Assembly (NCBI RefSeq): GCF_021129305.1
Contig: NZ_JAJOMB010000020.1
Location: 1 to 64,000 of the forward strand
DNA from: Kineosporia babensis
GTDB lineage: Bacteria > Actinomycetota > Actinomycetes > Actinomycetales > Kineosporiaceae
DNA length: 64,000 nt
Reading direction: 5' to 3'
Below the pieces are notes generated by a model that worked only from the letters and a program-made list of their open reading frames with translations, was not told the origin of the DNA and ran no database searches. The position numbers and the translations under genes are program-made. Shown here piece by piece: positions 9,901 to 17,054 of the stretch (position 1 is the stretch's first letter; each line of letters starts with the position of its first letter).

Positions 9901-10413
9901 GCCCCCACCGAAGCGCCCACTCAGGAGACCCAGGAGCCTGAGGCGACCGAACCGTCCTCTGATCCGAATGCTCTTCCCGACGATTTCGAGGTGCGGCGGG
10001 ACTCGACCGGGTTCAGTGTGGCGCTGCCGAAGGGCTGGGAGCGCTCGACGCGGAACAGCAGCGTGTATTTCCGCGATTCTCGGAGCGGGGCATACCTGCA
10101 GGTCGACACCACCACCGAGCCCAAGCCGAACGCGCTGAAGGACTGGCAGGCCAACGAGCCGTCGGCCCGCAACCGGTTCTCCGGGTACAAGCTGATCAGC
10201 CTGGAGGAGATCAAGTACCGGAACTACGACGCGGCCGACTGGGAGTACACCTGGCGCACGTCGAACGGCAACCAGCTGCACGTGATCAACCGGAACATGC
10301 GGATCAGCGACTCCCGAGCCTACGCCCTGGTCTGGTCGATCCCGGCGGACGACTGGGAGTCCCGGCAGGACGACTTCGACATCGTGATGCGGACCTTCAA
10401 GCCCGCCAAGTAA
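6964..10413 (+). CDS. transmembrane serine/threonine protein kinase with very long repetitive linker
   Basis: PknB-type (Hanks) kinase of 1149 residues. The kinase domain spans about 15-275: glycine loop GRGGMGAVW near 24-32, Lys46 in VAIKEL, HRDVKPGN with catalytic Asp144, DFG at 162-164 and activation-loop SPGYMSPERARGE. Residues about 290-900 are Ala/Ser/Thr/Pro/Glu-rich low-complexity sequence. A transmembrane helix (about 920-942, LAVVAALAVVLVSIALILV) is followed by another Pro/Thr/Glu stretch and a folded extracytoplasmic domain of about 140 residues. The usual PASTA sensor repeats are absent. ATG 6964 is the only start that fits, because the upstream GTG runs into a stop. The 3' end overlaps a convergent gene by 17 nt. 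Confidence 0.93.
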   Translation: MSTSDYRSGEKLLANRYRIGELLGRGGMGAVWTGFDVLLHRPVAIKELRPAAGVNQQQRDDLNLWMLREARAAGRIDHPSAVTIFDVFQADGRPWIVMQLLSGKTLSDLIKQDEPIPLDQAIGIGLDLLDALEAAHRAGVVHRDVKPGNIIVTDSGRAVLTDFGIARITDETTLSTSGMFVGSPGYMSPERARGESPGPACDLWSLGATLFAITEGLPPFRRESAVLTLTAVVNQPTPPTVNAGALGPVIAQMLKKDAWARPDAAGTRQLLLRARTKLAEAQTRVVPPILGLPSRTAAPGKSEPKDGVLASGTPGPVRGGAPSEPLAAEPAETALAGDSAAPKTGEAQVDGADVAAPDATPDGPSVPSASVPGVSVAGSGASVGEKPAEAESAQVEPVGAAQSIEEAGRPGQDSAEADEQAAAGAAPTAPEGSAQGEGAAESSPENESDAEAKGQAGAKLSPDVEPADGDAKSQAGPGSQGKPASEAAATKTQASSTAEPASSPETASEAEPTSSGEAASRAEPASKTEPSSEDESADKAAASKLSGVTAAGSTGDSGQEPEPESAKSSGDKPAPDAEASSGNAAKKDTDATPGDPSTPDLDPASSGSATSEGAAPGTATHDSAPAKGTPGSSTTPAQGQPGTVMPGSTTSDSATSDSATSDSATPASAVPRVTPTSDAPGSSASRTPAPGSPTSESTTSASAAPGTAKHDGTPGGSTTPAQGTPGTVTPTSGTSGSSTSSTPAPGSTTPADAASSPATPTSVTAASAKAAPGSPTPDGTTKPGRPTKASAEAAPTPAAAPSVDTATPSAPQASTAKTSAASGSAAAPSSAASTPAEPAATEAIPSAQVQPAPTEALDASPPAPTTPSTITPSQNTPSSSTQPTTHSPAAPLQPATPPQPPRDRPPLSHRLRNLPPEGRRLAVVAALAVVLVSIALILVQTRGDDPADQATPPQPTPSASATEGAEPSAEETEGADPTEAPTEAPTQETQEPEATEPSSDPNALPDDFEVRRDSTGFSVALPKGWERSTRNSSVYFRDSRSGAYLQVDTTTEPKPNALKDWQANEPSARNRFSGYKLISLEEIKYRNYDAADWEYTWRTSNGNQLHVINRNMRISDSRAYALVWSIPADDWESRQDDFDIVMRTFKPAK
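8760..9230 (+). repeat. degenerate Ser/Thr/Pro-coding repeats within the kinase linker
   Basis: The linker contains tandem 15-bp units (TCCGACAGCGCGACG, three copies from about 8913 to 8957, the last diverged) that encode SDSAT. A larger module encoding HDxxPxGxxGSTTPAQGxPGTV-type sequence occurs twice, near 8822-8893 and 9090-9150. Base composition stays typical of the flanks, so this looks like in situ expansion rather than insertion. Confidence 0.7.
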
Positions 10414-10981
10414 CCACCGGAAGGGCGTTCAGGGCGCTGTCCTGGGTCATGGTCACCACCAGCCAGATCAGGCTGACGACCACCAGCAGCGCCCCGATCA
10501 GGAAGGCCCAGGTGATCAGGGTGCTGACGAGGTCCTGGGCCCAGTGCGGGATTCGACGCCGCCCAGCGGCCATGCCGGCAGGGGCTGCGGAACGCTGACG
10601 CGGCAGATCTTCGGCCACGCTGCCGCTGCAGAGCTCTACGGCGGGGTCGTCCTCGGTGCGGGGACGGTTGTGCTCCGGGAAGTACTGCCCGTCCTGCGCT
10701 CCGTAGAACATCTGGACGGGGATGGAACAGACCGGGCACGGAGGCTGGTACGGCGTGAACTGAACTGTCTGGGCGCCTGGGCAGGTCTCGCCGTCTACCC
10801 CCACGTGCAGGGGCAGCACGCTTCCCGAGTCGTCTCCGGCGGGGAAGCGGCGCTCGCAGACCTCACAGCGGACCACCGGACGTCCGCCGCGCTGCCGGGG
10901 GATGGCCGAGTTGGGTGCCTGGTCGGCCGGGGATGCCTTAGGTAAGGCGGAGTTGGGCGGCATTGAGCCGTGGGACGTCAC
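10397..10981 (-). CDS. uncharacterised zinc-ribbon-like single-pass membrane protein
   Basis: Predicted protein of about 194 residues, not recognised. It has one CxxC (CEVCERRF) and, about 50 residues later, a second (CPVCSIPV), with another Cys (GETCPG) between them. This suggests a zinc-binding module in the cytoplasmic part. One hydrophobic helix near the C-terminus (LITWAFLIGALLVVVSLIWLV) should anchor it. GTG 10981 has GGAGG 4 nt upstream; ATG 10963 is the alternative. Its last codons overlap the 3' end of the convergent kinase gene (10397-10413). Confidence 0.6.
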   Translation of the reverse strand: MTSHGSMPPNSALPKASPADQAPNSAIPRQRGGRPVVRCEVCERRFPAGDDSGSVLPLHVGVDGETCPGAQTVQFTPYQPPCPVCSIPVQMFYGAQDGQYFPEHNRPRTEDDPAVELCSGSVAEDLPRQRSAAPAGMAAGRRRIPHWAQDLVSTLITWAFLIGALLVVVSLIWLVVTMTQDSALNALPVVTWRA

Positions 10982-11085
10982 CGGGCCTCCGTGGCACCTC
11001 AAGGGCCAGCGGTCTTCCGGCCTGTTGCGAATGCCGGTCGGCGGGCCGGAAAGCGGTGTGAGGGGCGCCTACCCGAACGGGCGTG

Positions 11086-11460
11086 TCAGATGTAGCCGTC
11101 CAGGCTGATGCTTCCGTCCGGGGTGCTGGAGATGGTCGGTGGCATCAGCGGTTCGCCGCGCCCCATTCCGGGCGCCATCGTCATGTAGTTGAGGGCCAGG
11201 TTCAGGAACTGGGCGTCGATGATTCCGCTGTTGTGCATGGCGTACAGGTCGGCCGAGGTGATGTCGTCCCAGGGAATTGCGGCCAGGGAGGCGCCCTGCC
11301 GGGCAGCGGCGAGCTGGGAGGCCATGATCGGGAACTTGTCCCCGGCCGAAGGGCCTGCCGACTCGCCCGATCCGCGGGTCAGGGTCTGGACCGCGACCGA
11401 CGAAGAGGGTGGTACCGGCGCCGGCATCGGAGCCGGCGCGACTGACACTTTTACGTCCAT
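11086..11460 (-). CDS. hypothetical protein, 124 aa
   Basis: Not recognised. The first 40 residues are Ala/Pro/Val-rich (VSVAPAPMPAPVPPSSSV); the C-terminal half looks folded, with WDDITSADLYAMHNSGIID followed by LNLALNYMTMAPGMG. No signal peptide or membrane helix. ATG 11460 is chosen over the open frame to 11586 because GAGG lies 9 nt upstream and the extra N-terminal part looks like translated non-coding sequence. Flanked by intergenic gaps of about 100 and 200 nt, so probably transcribed alone. Confidence 0.5.
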   Translation of the reverse strand: MDVKVSVAPAPMPAPVPPSSSVAVQTLTRGSGESAGPSAGDKFPIMASQLAAARQGASLAAIPWDDITSADLYAMHNSGIIDAQFLNLALNYMTMAPGMGRGEPLMPPTISSTPDGSISLDGYI

Positions 11461-11664
11461 ACCGCTGAGCCTCACATCCGGGAGATGCTTGATTGCGCGG
11501 TGGAGGGGCAATCTTGAGGCCTCAGTCGGCCGTCCCCAGTAGGACATGAGAGGTTTCGGCGAAATCCTGGTGCCAGGCGTGTCCAAGCTTACCGATCAGC
11601 AGACTCACGCTGTACTTGCCGCCGGAAACGGGACGAACCAGATCCGCCCGCCCGCTCACCGAAT

Positions 11665-12096
11665 CTAGTCCAGGCAGAACTCGTTGCCCTCGATGTCCTG
11701 CATGACCAGGCAGGACTCGTTGTCCTCATCGGCCACCATCAGCCGGACCTTCTTGCCGCCGAGCTTCTCCAGCCGGGCGCACTCGGCCTCGAGCGCAGCC
11801 TGACGTTGCGCCCCGACCATTCCGGTCCCGACCCGCACGTCCAGGTGCACCCGGTTCTTCACCGTCTTGCCCTCGGGAACCCGCTGGAAGAACAGCCGCG
11901 GGCCCTTCCCGGCCGGGTCCACACAGGCATAGTGCGAGCCGCGGTCCTCGGGCGGCAGAGTCTGGTGGTACTCGTCCCAGCTCGCATACCCGCTGGGCGG
12001 CGGCGCCTCGTAACCCAGCACCGCGCACCAGAATCGCGCCACCATCTCCGGCTCCGCACAGTCGAAGGTGACCTGAACCTCGCGTACCGTCGCCAT
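11665..12096 (-). CDS. VOC (glyoxalase/bleomycin-resistance fold) family protein
   Basis: Small protein of 143 residues with the vicinal-oxygen-chelate fold: opening VQVTFDCAEPEMVARFWCAV, LGYEAPPPSGY, then RLFFQRVPEGKTVKNRVHLD and C-terminal DEDNESCLVMQDIEGNEFCLD. The His in VHLD and the Glu in GNEFCLD sit at the usual metal positions of this superfamily. The specific reaction is unknown. A TAGGAT box overlaps the stop codon of the upstream membrane-protein gene and ends 6 nt before ATG 12096, so this gene can be expressed alone from a leaderless mRNA in addition to read-through. Confidence 0.88.
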   Translation of the reverse strand: MATVREVQVTFDCAEPEMVARFWCAVLGYEAPPPSGYASWDEYHQTLPPEDRGSHYACVDPAGKGPRLFFQRVPEGKTVKNRVHLDVRVGTGMVGAQRQAALEAECARLEKLGGKKVRLMVADEDNESCLVMQDIEGNEFCLD

Positions 12097-12102
12097 GCGC
12101 CG

Positions 12103-12108
12103 ATCCTA
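12103..12108 (-). promoter_or_regulatory. -10 box of leaderless VOC gene overlapping upstream stop codon
   Basis: TAGGAT on the minus strand begins with the TAG stop of the preceding gene and ends 6 nt before ATG 12096. No ribosome-binding site is visible. Confidence 0.45.
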
Positions 12109-12666
12109 GCGAGCGCCCTTGGTATCGGCTGAGGTGTTCTCGGCATCGCTGAGCAGTTCGATCCGCCGCTCGATCCGGCGCGGGGCAGTCCAGGTCAGCG
12201 CCGCGATCAGGAAGAAGAGCGTCGCGACCACGGCGAACCAGAACGACCAGACCACCGCGGCGGTGAAGGCCAGCCCGAGCAGAATCTCGAAGCACACGGC
12301 GAAAGGACGCAGCATCAGCTGTTTCTCACGCAGATCAAGAGCCAGATTCCGGGCTGCCGCCCGCAGTCGGGGATCGCTCGGCACCGGACCTTTCTGAGTC
12401 GCGCGCTGGACAACGCGCAACTCGTCACGGTCCTCGATACCGGTGACTTCACGGGCCCGGCGGTGGTAACGGGCCAGAATGATCACCGTGACCGGGCCGA
12501 TGCTCAGCCCGCGTATCGCCGCATCGATCGCCAGGTCTGCGAAGCTCTTCTGCACACCGATGAAAGGGTTGACCAAGAGACTGGCCGCCAGAACGCAGAC
12601 CGTGACAAATGGCCAGGCGAGCAGCGCCGTGACCCACAGCGGTAGAGCCTGAAGTTTGCGGCGCAT
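12106..12666 (-). CDS. hypothetical multi-pass membrane protein, 186 aa
   Basis: Not recognised. Hydrophobic segments at about residues 7-33 (VTALLAWPFVTVCVLAASLL), around 50-65, and a long C-terminal hydrophobic stretch (GLAFTAAVVWSFWFAVVATL) that probably forms two helices. The central loop is charged (RYHRRAREVTGIEDRDELR). The C-terminus is cytoplasmic-looking and basic or acidic. ATG 12666 lacks a good ribosome site. It precedes the VOC gene by 9 nt on the same strand. Confidence 0.65.
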   Translation of the reverse strand: MRRKLQALPLWVTALLAWPFVTVCVLAASLLVNPFIGVQKSFADLAIDAAIRGLSIGPVTVIILARYHRRAREVTGIEDRDELRVVQRATQKGPVPSDPRLRAAARNLALDLREKQLMLRPFAVCFEILLGLAFTAAVVWSFWFAVVATLFFLIAALTWTAPRRIERRIELLSDAENTSADTKGAR

Positions 12667-12734
12667 TGCCGCATTTTGACCCGGCTCTCCGGCGAGCGCC
12701 TCCCGACCGGGCCATCAGGTCGCTCGCTCCCGGC

Positions 12735-12752
12735 CGATAGCGTGCCCTATCG
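12735..12752. promoter_or_regulatory. short inverted repeat in divergent intergenic region
   Basis: CGATAG (12735-12740) and CTATCG (12747-12752) with a 6-nt spacer lie between the membrane-protein gene and the divergent TetR gene. The position fits a TetR operator, but the arms are short. Confidence 0.3.
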
Positions 12753-12902
12753 TTCCCGGGACGGCTGGAAGCCTCCGCGCCCCGATCAGGCGCCCACAAC
12801 GTCCTTAATTGCGGGTTTAGATCGCCCCAGTGCGCATGGTCCTGTTTTCGCACGGACCTTTGCCCTGAAAACCGTTGTGGGGTTCGGGTGTTGGATAGTG
12901 CA

Positions 12903-13487
12903 ATGATGATCGCCGAGCCGCTCGACCCCCGCGTCAAGCGCACCCGCGCTCAACTGGGCAGCGCGGTGCGCGAACTCCTGCGCGAGCGGGATCCGGCGGG
13001 CATCTCGATCACCGACATCACCAGCGTGGCCAAGGTCAGCCGGCCCACCTTCTACCTGCATTACACCAGCCCGGACGATCTGCTGGCCGAGACCGTGCGG
13101 CGTGACCTCGACGTCCTGGCCGGCAGCGCCGCGGTGCCCCGCCCGGAGGACACCGGCCCGCCGCAGGCCCTGCTCGAACTCATCGGCGAGCTCAACCGGG
13201 TGCGCTGGCTGTACCGCTGCCTGGTCAGCCAGACCACGTCGTTCGGGCAGAGCCGGGGCGAGGTGGTCAGCTACCTCACCGAGCACGTGCGCGACCTGAT
13301 CCTGCTGCGCCAGCCCGAGGTGCCCTACGATCGCGCACTCGAGGCCGCGCACTTCGTCGCCGGGGGCACCCTGGCCCTGCTTTCCACCTGGCTGGCCGAC
13401 CCCGAACCGGCCGGTGAGGACGAGGTCCGGGCGTTCGGCGAACGGGTCTGGGGGCTGCTGTCGGGAGTGCTCGAAGGGCTCGTCTGA
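12903..13487 (+). CDS. TetR family transcriptional regulator
   Basis: Repressor of about 194 residues. The HTH region reads ITDITSVAKVSRPTFYLHY, typical of the TetR family, followed by SPDDLLAETVRRDL. The C-terminal domain resembles the TetR_C group with a conserved Phe/Gly pattern (AHFVAGGTLALLSTWLADP). ATG 12903 or 12906 is chosen over the in-frame upstream TTG because the basic arm KRTRAQL follows directly. The GH42 beta-galactosidase gene starts only 38 nt downstream, so it is the probable target and operon partner. Confidence 0.88.
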   Translation: MMIAEPLDPRVKRTRAQLGSAVRELLRERDPAGISITDITSVAKVSRPTFYLHYTSPDDLLAETVRRDLDVLAGSAAVPRPEDTGPPQALLELIGELNRVRWLYRCLVSQTTSFGQSRGEVVSYLTEHVRDLILLRQPEVPYDRALEAAHFVAGGTLALLSTWLADPEPAGEDEVRAFGERVWGLLSGVLEGLV

Positions 13488-13492
13488 CCGAT

Positions 13493-13533
13493 GGGAGCAG
13501 TTGTTTAAGCTTGCCGGGCAAGTAAATGCTCCC
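13493..13533 (+). promoter_or_regulatory. nested inverted repeats spanning the GH42 start codon
   Basis: GGGAGCA (13493-13499) pairs with TGCTCCC (13527-13533), and the second arm includes the ATG at 13526. Inside lies CTTGCC-G-GGCAAG (13510-13522). The two palindromes have different centres, so they are alternative rather than one helix. They could be an operator or could hide the start codon in RNA. Confidence 0.4.
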
Positions 13534-15586
13534 GAGTGGCAAGGACGCTGACGTACCCATGCTCTACGGTGCCGACTACAACCCCGAGCAGTGGCCGGAA
13601 CACGTCTGGGACGAGGACGTGAAGCGGATGCGCGAAGCCTGCGTGACCACCGTCAGCCTGGGCATCTTCTCCTGGTCCCGGCTGCAGCCCGCGCCCGGTA
13701 CCTGGGACTTCGACTGGCTCGACCGGATCATCGGCAAGCTGCACGCGGGCGGTATCGGGGTCAACCTGGCCACCGCCACCGCCTCGCCCCCGCCCTGGAT
13801 GAGCGTGGAGCACCCCGACACGCTGGCGGTGGACGAGAACGGCGCCACCTACTGGCACGGCTCGCGTCAGCACTACTCCCCCGCCTCGCCCACCTACCGC
13901 CGCCTGGCCGCCGAGCTGGTCGGCAAGCTGGCCGAACGGTACGCCGACCACCCCGCCGTAGTGATGTGGCACGTCAACAACGAGTACGGCTGCCACCTGC
14001 CGGTCGAGTACTCCGACGCCGCCCAAACCGCCTTCCGGGACTGGCTGCAGAAGCGGTACGGAGGCATTCCCGAGCTGAACGAGGCCTGGGGCACCGCGTT
14101 CTGGTCGCAGCGTTACGGCCGGTGGGAAGAGGTCATGCCGCCGCGCAAGGCCCCCTACAGCCGCAACCCCGCGCAGCTCCTGGACTACCACCGCTTCATG
14201 TCGGACATGTGGCTGGAGTGCTATCTGGCCGAGCGCGACATCATCCGCGCCGCCGGGGCCACCCAGCCCATCTCCACGAACATGATGGGCGCCTTCAAGC
14301 CCGGCAACTACCAGTCCTGGGCGCCGCACATCGACGTCATCACCGACGACTGCTACCCCGACCCGCTCGACCCGAACCGCCCCCGCAACACCGCCTTCCA
14401 GCGCGACCTGATGCGCTCGCTGAAGCCGGGAACGCCCTGGCTGCTGATGGAACAGGCAACGGACGCGGTGAACTGGCGACGCACGAACGTCTCCAAGCAG
14501 GACGGCCAGTTGGCGGCCGAGACCGCGCAGTCGATCGGCCGCGGCGCCGACGGCATCTTCTACTTCCAGTGGCGGCAGTCGCGGGCCGGCGCCGAGAAGT
14601 TCCACTCGGCGATGCTCCCTCACGCGGGTACCCGCACCCGTACCTGGCAGGAAGCCTCCGCCCTGGGCAAGCAGCTGGCGGCGCTGCCGGAACTGCCTAC
14701 ACCAGGGGACGATGCCCAGGTCGCCTTGGTGTTCGACTGGGAGAACTGGTGGGCGATCGAGAACCCTGACCACCCGAGCACACTGGATTACCTCGCCCTG
14801 ATCCGGGAGTGGTACGGCGCGCTGCACCGGCGTGGCGTGATGGTCGACATCGTGCCCCCGGAGCAGGTTTCCGGCCGCTACAACCTGGCCATCGCCCCGT
14901 TCCTGTACCTGCTGCGCGACGACGGCGCTGCCGCCCTGAGCCGGTTCGTGGCCGACGGCGGTGTGCTGCTGACCGGCCCGTTCAGCGACATCGTGGACGC
15001 CAACGACCGCTTCCGCGAGGGCGGCTTCCTGACCCAACTCGGGCCACTGCTGGGCGTCGGCCTGGAAGACTTCCGCGCCCTGCCGCTGCCCACCTCCACC
15101 ACTGTCGCCGAGCGCGCCGGCGCGGCCGAAGCACAGGACGCAGAACAGGCCCCCGACGGCCTCGACCGCGTGACGCTTGAGTTGGCCAGCGGGGGTGTGC
15201 TCGGCGGCACGCACTTCGCCGAAGCCCTGTGGGCAGACTCCGCCGAGGTCCTGGGCACCTTCCGCTCCGGCCCCTCGGCCGGCCGCCCCGCCCTCACCCG
15301 GCGCGCCCACGGCGCCGGCCAGGCCTGGTACGTAGGCACCATGCCCGACCCCTCCGGCCTGAACGCTATCGTCGACCGTCTGCTCCGCGAGGCCTTCGTG
15401 ACTCCCCTGTTGGCAGATCTGCCCGAGGGGGTGGAAATTGCCAGCCGGGGAGATCTCATCACGGTGATCAACCACAGCGCTTCCCCGGCAACGGTAATGC
15501 TCCCTGGCGTGGAATTGCTGAGCGGGAAAGAATTCGGTACGCGTGAACTCGCCCCCCAGGAATTCGCGTTCATCAAGGCGGTTTAG
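13526..15586 (+). CDS. GH42 beta-galactosidase
   Basis: Intracellular glycoside hydrolase family 42 enzyme of 686 residues, expected to release galactose from short beta-galactosides. It opens with the family signature MLYGADYNPEQWPEHVW. The acid/base is Glu153 in WHVNNEYGCH and the nucleophile Glu309 in LLMEQATDAVNW. The C-terminal parts correspond to the trimerisation domain (from about 390, VALVFDWENWW) and a small beta domain with a secreted-like but non-hydrophobic end. No signal peptide. ATG 13526 and ATG 13559 are both possible; the latter begins exactly at the family signature. Preceded by a TetR gene and followed by a strong hairpin. Confidence 0.95.
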   Translation: MLPSGKDADVPMLYGADYNPEQWPEHVWDEDVKRMREACVTTVSLGIFSWSRLQPAPGTWDFDWLDRIIGKLHAGGIGVNLATATASPPPWMSVEHPDTLAVDENGATYWHGSRQHYSPASPTYRRLAAELVGKLAERYADHPAVVMWHVNNEYGCHLPVEYSDAAQTAFRDWLQKRYGGIPELNEAWGTAFWSQRYGRWEEVMPPRKAPYSRNPAQLLDYHRFMSDMWLECYLAERDIIRAAGATQPISTNMMGAFKPGNYQSWAPHIDVITDDCYPDPLDPNRPRNTAFQRDLMRSLKPGTPWLLMEQATDAVNWRRTNVSKQDGQLAAETAQSIGRGADGIFYFQWRQSRAGAEKFHSAMLPHAGTRTRTWQEASALGKQLAALPELPTPGDDAQVALVFDWENWWAIENPDHPSTLDYLALIREWYGALHRRGVMVDIVPPEQVSGRYNLAIAPFLYLLRDDGAAALSRFVADGGVLLTGPFSDIVDANDRFREGGFLTQLGPLLGVGLEDFRALPLPTSTTVAERAGAAEAQDAEQAPDGLDRVTLELASGGVLGGTHFAEALWADSAEVLGTFRSGPSAGRPALTRRAHGAGQAWYVGTMPDPSGLNAIVDRLLREAFVTPLLADLPEGVEIASRGDLITVINHSASPATVMLPGVELLSGKEFGTRELAPQEFAFIKAV

Positions 15587-15606
15587 TTCGCACTGGTTGA
15601 AACCTC

Positions 15607-15645
15607 CGATCGGCGGGCCGAGAGATAATCCCGGCCCGCCGATCG
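15607..15645. terminator. bidirectional hairpin between convergent genes
   Basis: Perfect 14-bp arms, CGATCGGCGGGCCG (15607-15620) and CGGCCCGCCGATCG (15632-15645), with an 11-nt loop. It lies between the GH42 stop and the convergent amine-oxidase stop. No U-tract, as is common in actinomycetes. Confidence 0.75.
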
Positions 15646-15655
15646 TGCGTTCATG

Positions 15656-16912
15656 TCACATTTGCCACGACGGACGGGTATAAAGGCCTGCTGCATGGAA
15701 GATCTGGGAGGCCGCGGCCGCCACCTCCGCGTCCGGGCCGGCCCAGATCCGCTCCAGCCAGGGTCCGGCGAAGAGGCCGACCAGCGTGGGCTTGCCGTCG
15801 GCTGAGGTGGCGTCGAGCCATTCGCTGACCGAGCCCTCGTCCGGGCCGTGCAGGCGGTAGTAGCCGGACGGGCTCTGCGGCCAGGAGCGTTCGGCGAAGC
15901 GCAGGATCACCTTTTCCACCCGTCCCATGCCGAGGTGGCCGAGGGCGACGCGGTGCTCTGCGGGCAGGGGCGGTGAGAACTCGATGACGTCGGCGGCCAG
16001 GACCGCGACGGGGGCGGTGACGATCACGGCGTCCGCTGAGAACTCGCCGGCTTCACCGGTCAGGGTCACGCCGTCGGTGCTGACGCGGATCGTGTGCACG
16101 GGATGCTCCAGGCGGATGTCCAGGCCCTGGGCCAGGTGGTCTACCAGGAGGCGGTAGCTGCCGGAGATCCACTGATCGCCCTCACCCACGCCGGCCTCGA
16201 AACCGTGCCGGGCGCTGAGCCATTCCAGCGGAACACCGGCGTCCATGGTGATCTCCGCGTCGATGAAGCGGCGGATGGCCGCGGGCGTCCAGGGGTGCGG
16301 GTTCGCGGTCCACTCGGTCAGCACATCGGCCACGGACGAGCCTTCCGCGGCGGTGGCCAGGCGATCGCGTAAGGCCTGATCAAGGCCGCTCGTGTGATCC
16401 GCCGCGCCCAGGACCAGTGGGGAGGTGAAATCGGTTGCGGTGGTGGTCAGCTGGAGCAGTTCGGCCAGGCGGGCCAGGACGTTCTGGTCGTACTGCTGCA
16501 GCCAGTTCGCGCCCAGGTCGAAGGTGAAGCCGTCGAGGTCGATGCCTGCCGTACGTCCGCCGACGCGGTCGCGGGCCTCCCACACCTGCGTGTCAAGGCC
16601 ACGATGCGCCAGCTCACGGGCCGCGCCGAGCCCTGCCATCCCGGCTCCGAGAACCGCCACCCGCCGATGCCCGAACTCTGCGGCCCAGGCCGCCGCCTCG
16701 ATGCCCTGCTCGTAGGCCCCGTGTGTCATACCCGAGCGAGTGGGGTGGGTCGCTTCGCCGGCGATCCGCAGCCGGGTGCCCACGGGCGTCCCCAGTTGGA
16801 TCCGGTCAGCAGCGCTCCCGTGGCGCCCGATCAGGCTCCAGGAACCGCGCGACCAGGGGTCTTCGCCCCAGCGCGAGACAGCGAAGGCGGTCGGCAGGGG
16901 TGGCGCGGACAT
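15656..16912 (-). CDS. circularly permuted FAD-dependent amine oxidase
   Basis: Flavin monoamine-oxidase family protein of 418 residues with its segments in an unusual order. Residues 12-78 carry SRWGEDPWSRGSWS, IAGEATHP (50-57) and MTHGAYEQGIEAA, which in normal family members form the C-terminal end and contact the flavin. Only then comes the dinucleotide-binding start VAVLGAGMAGLGAARE (86-100), with Glu112 and GGR 118-120. The substrate domain follows, and the protein ends with HAAGLYTRPSWQM, the point that normally leads into RWGxDP. All parts are present once, so the total length is normal. ATG 16912 is preferred over 17197 because TAGCTT ends 7 nt upstream. Substrate unknown; FAD binding should be intact if the fold closes. 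Confidence 0.85.
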   Translation of the reverse strand: MSAPPLPTAFAVSRWGEDPWSRGSWSLIGRHGSAADRIQLGTPVGTRLRIAGEATHPTRSGMTHGAYEQGIEAAAWAAEFGHRRVAVLGAGMAGLGAARELAHRGLDTQVWEARDRVGGRTAGIDLDGFTFDLGANWLQQYDQNVLARLAELLQLTTTATDFTSPLVLGAADHTSGLDQALRDRLATAAEGSSVADVLTEWTANPHPWTPAAIRRFIDAEITMDAGVPLEWLSARHGFEAGVGEGDQWISGSYRLLVDHLAQGLDIRLEHPVHTIRVSTDGVTLTGEAGEFSADAVIVTAPVAVLAADVIEFSPPLPAEHRVALGHLGMGRVEKVILRFAERSWPQSPSGYYRLHGPDEGSVSEWLDATSADGKPTLVGLFAGPWLERIWAGPDAEVAAAASQIFHAAGLYTRPSWQM

Positions 16913-16919
16913 AGGCCGA

Positions 16920-16925
16920 AAGCTA
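16920..16925 (-). promoter_or_regulatory. -10 box of leaderless amine oxidase gene
   Basis: TAGCTT on the minus strand lies 7 nt before ATG 16912, with no Shine-Dalgarno sequence in between. Confidence 0.4.
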
Positions 16926-17054
16926 GCAGTGGGGCTACCGGGATCCCAGCGAATATTCACGGCTGTCCGCGCCGATGGCTGAGCCACCCGAACCGGCGCT
17001 GCTGCCGCAAGCGTGATTGAGTTGCCTGACTCACCCACACCCTTCGGAGGGATC

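Noticed and set aside
13505-15475. Long minus-strand open frame opposite the GH42 gene
   Set aside because: Gly/Gln/Val/His-rich translation without a domain, exactly opposite a well-conserved enzyme. It is a product of high GC content.
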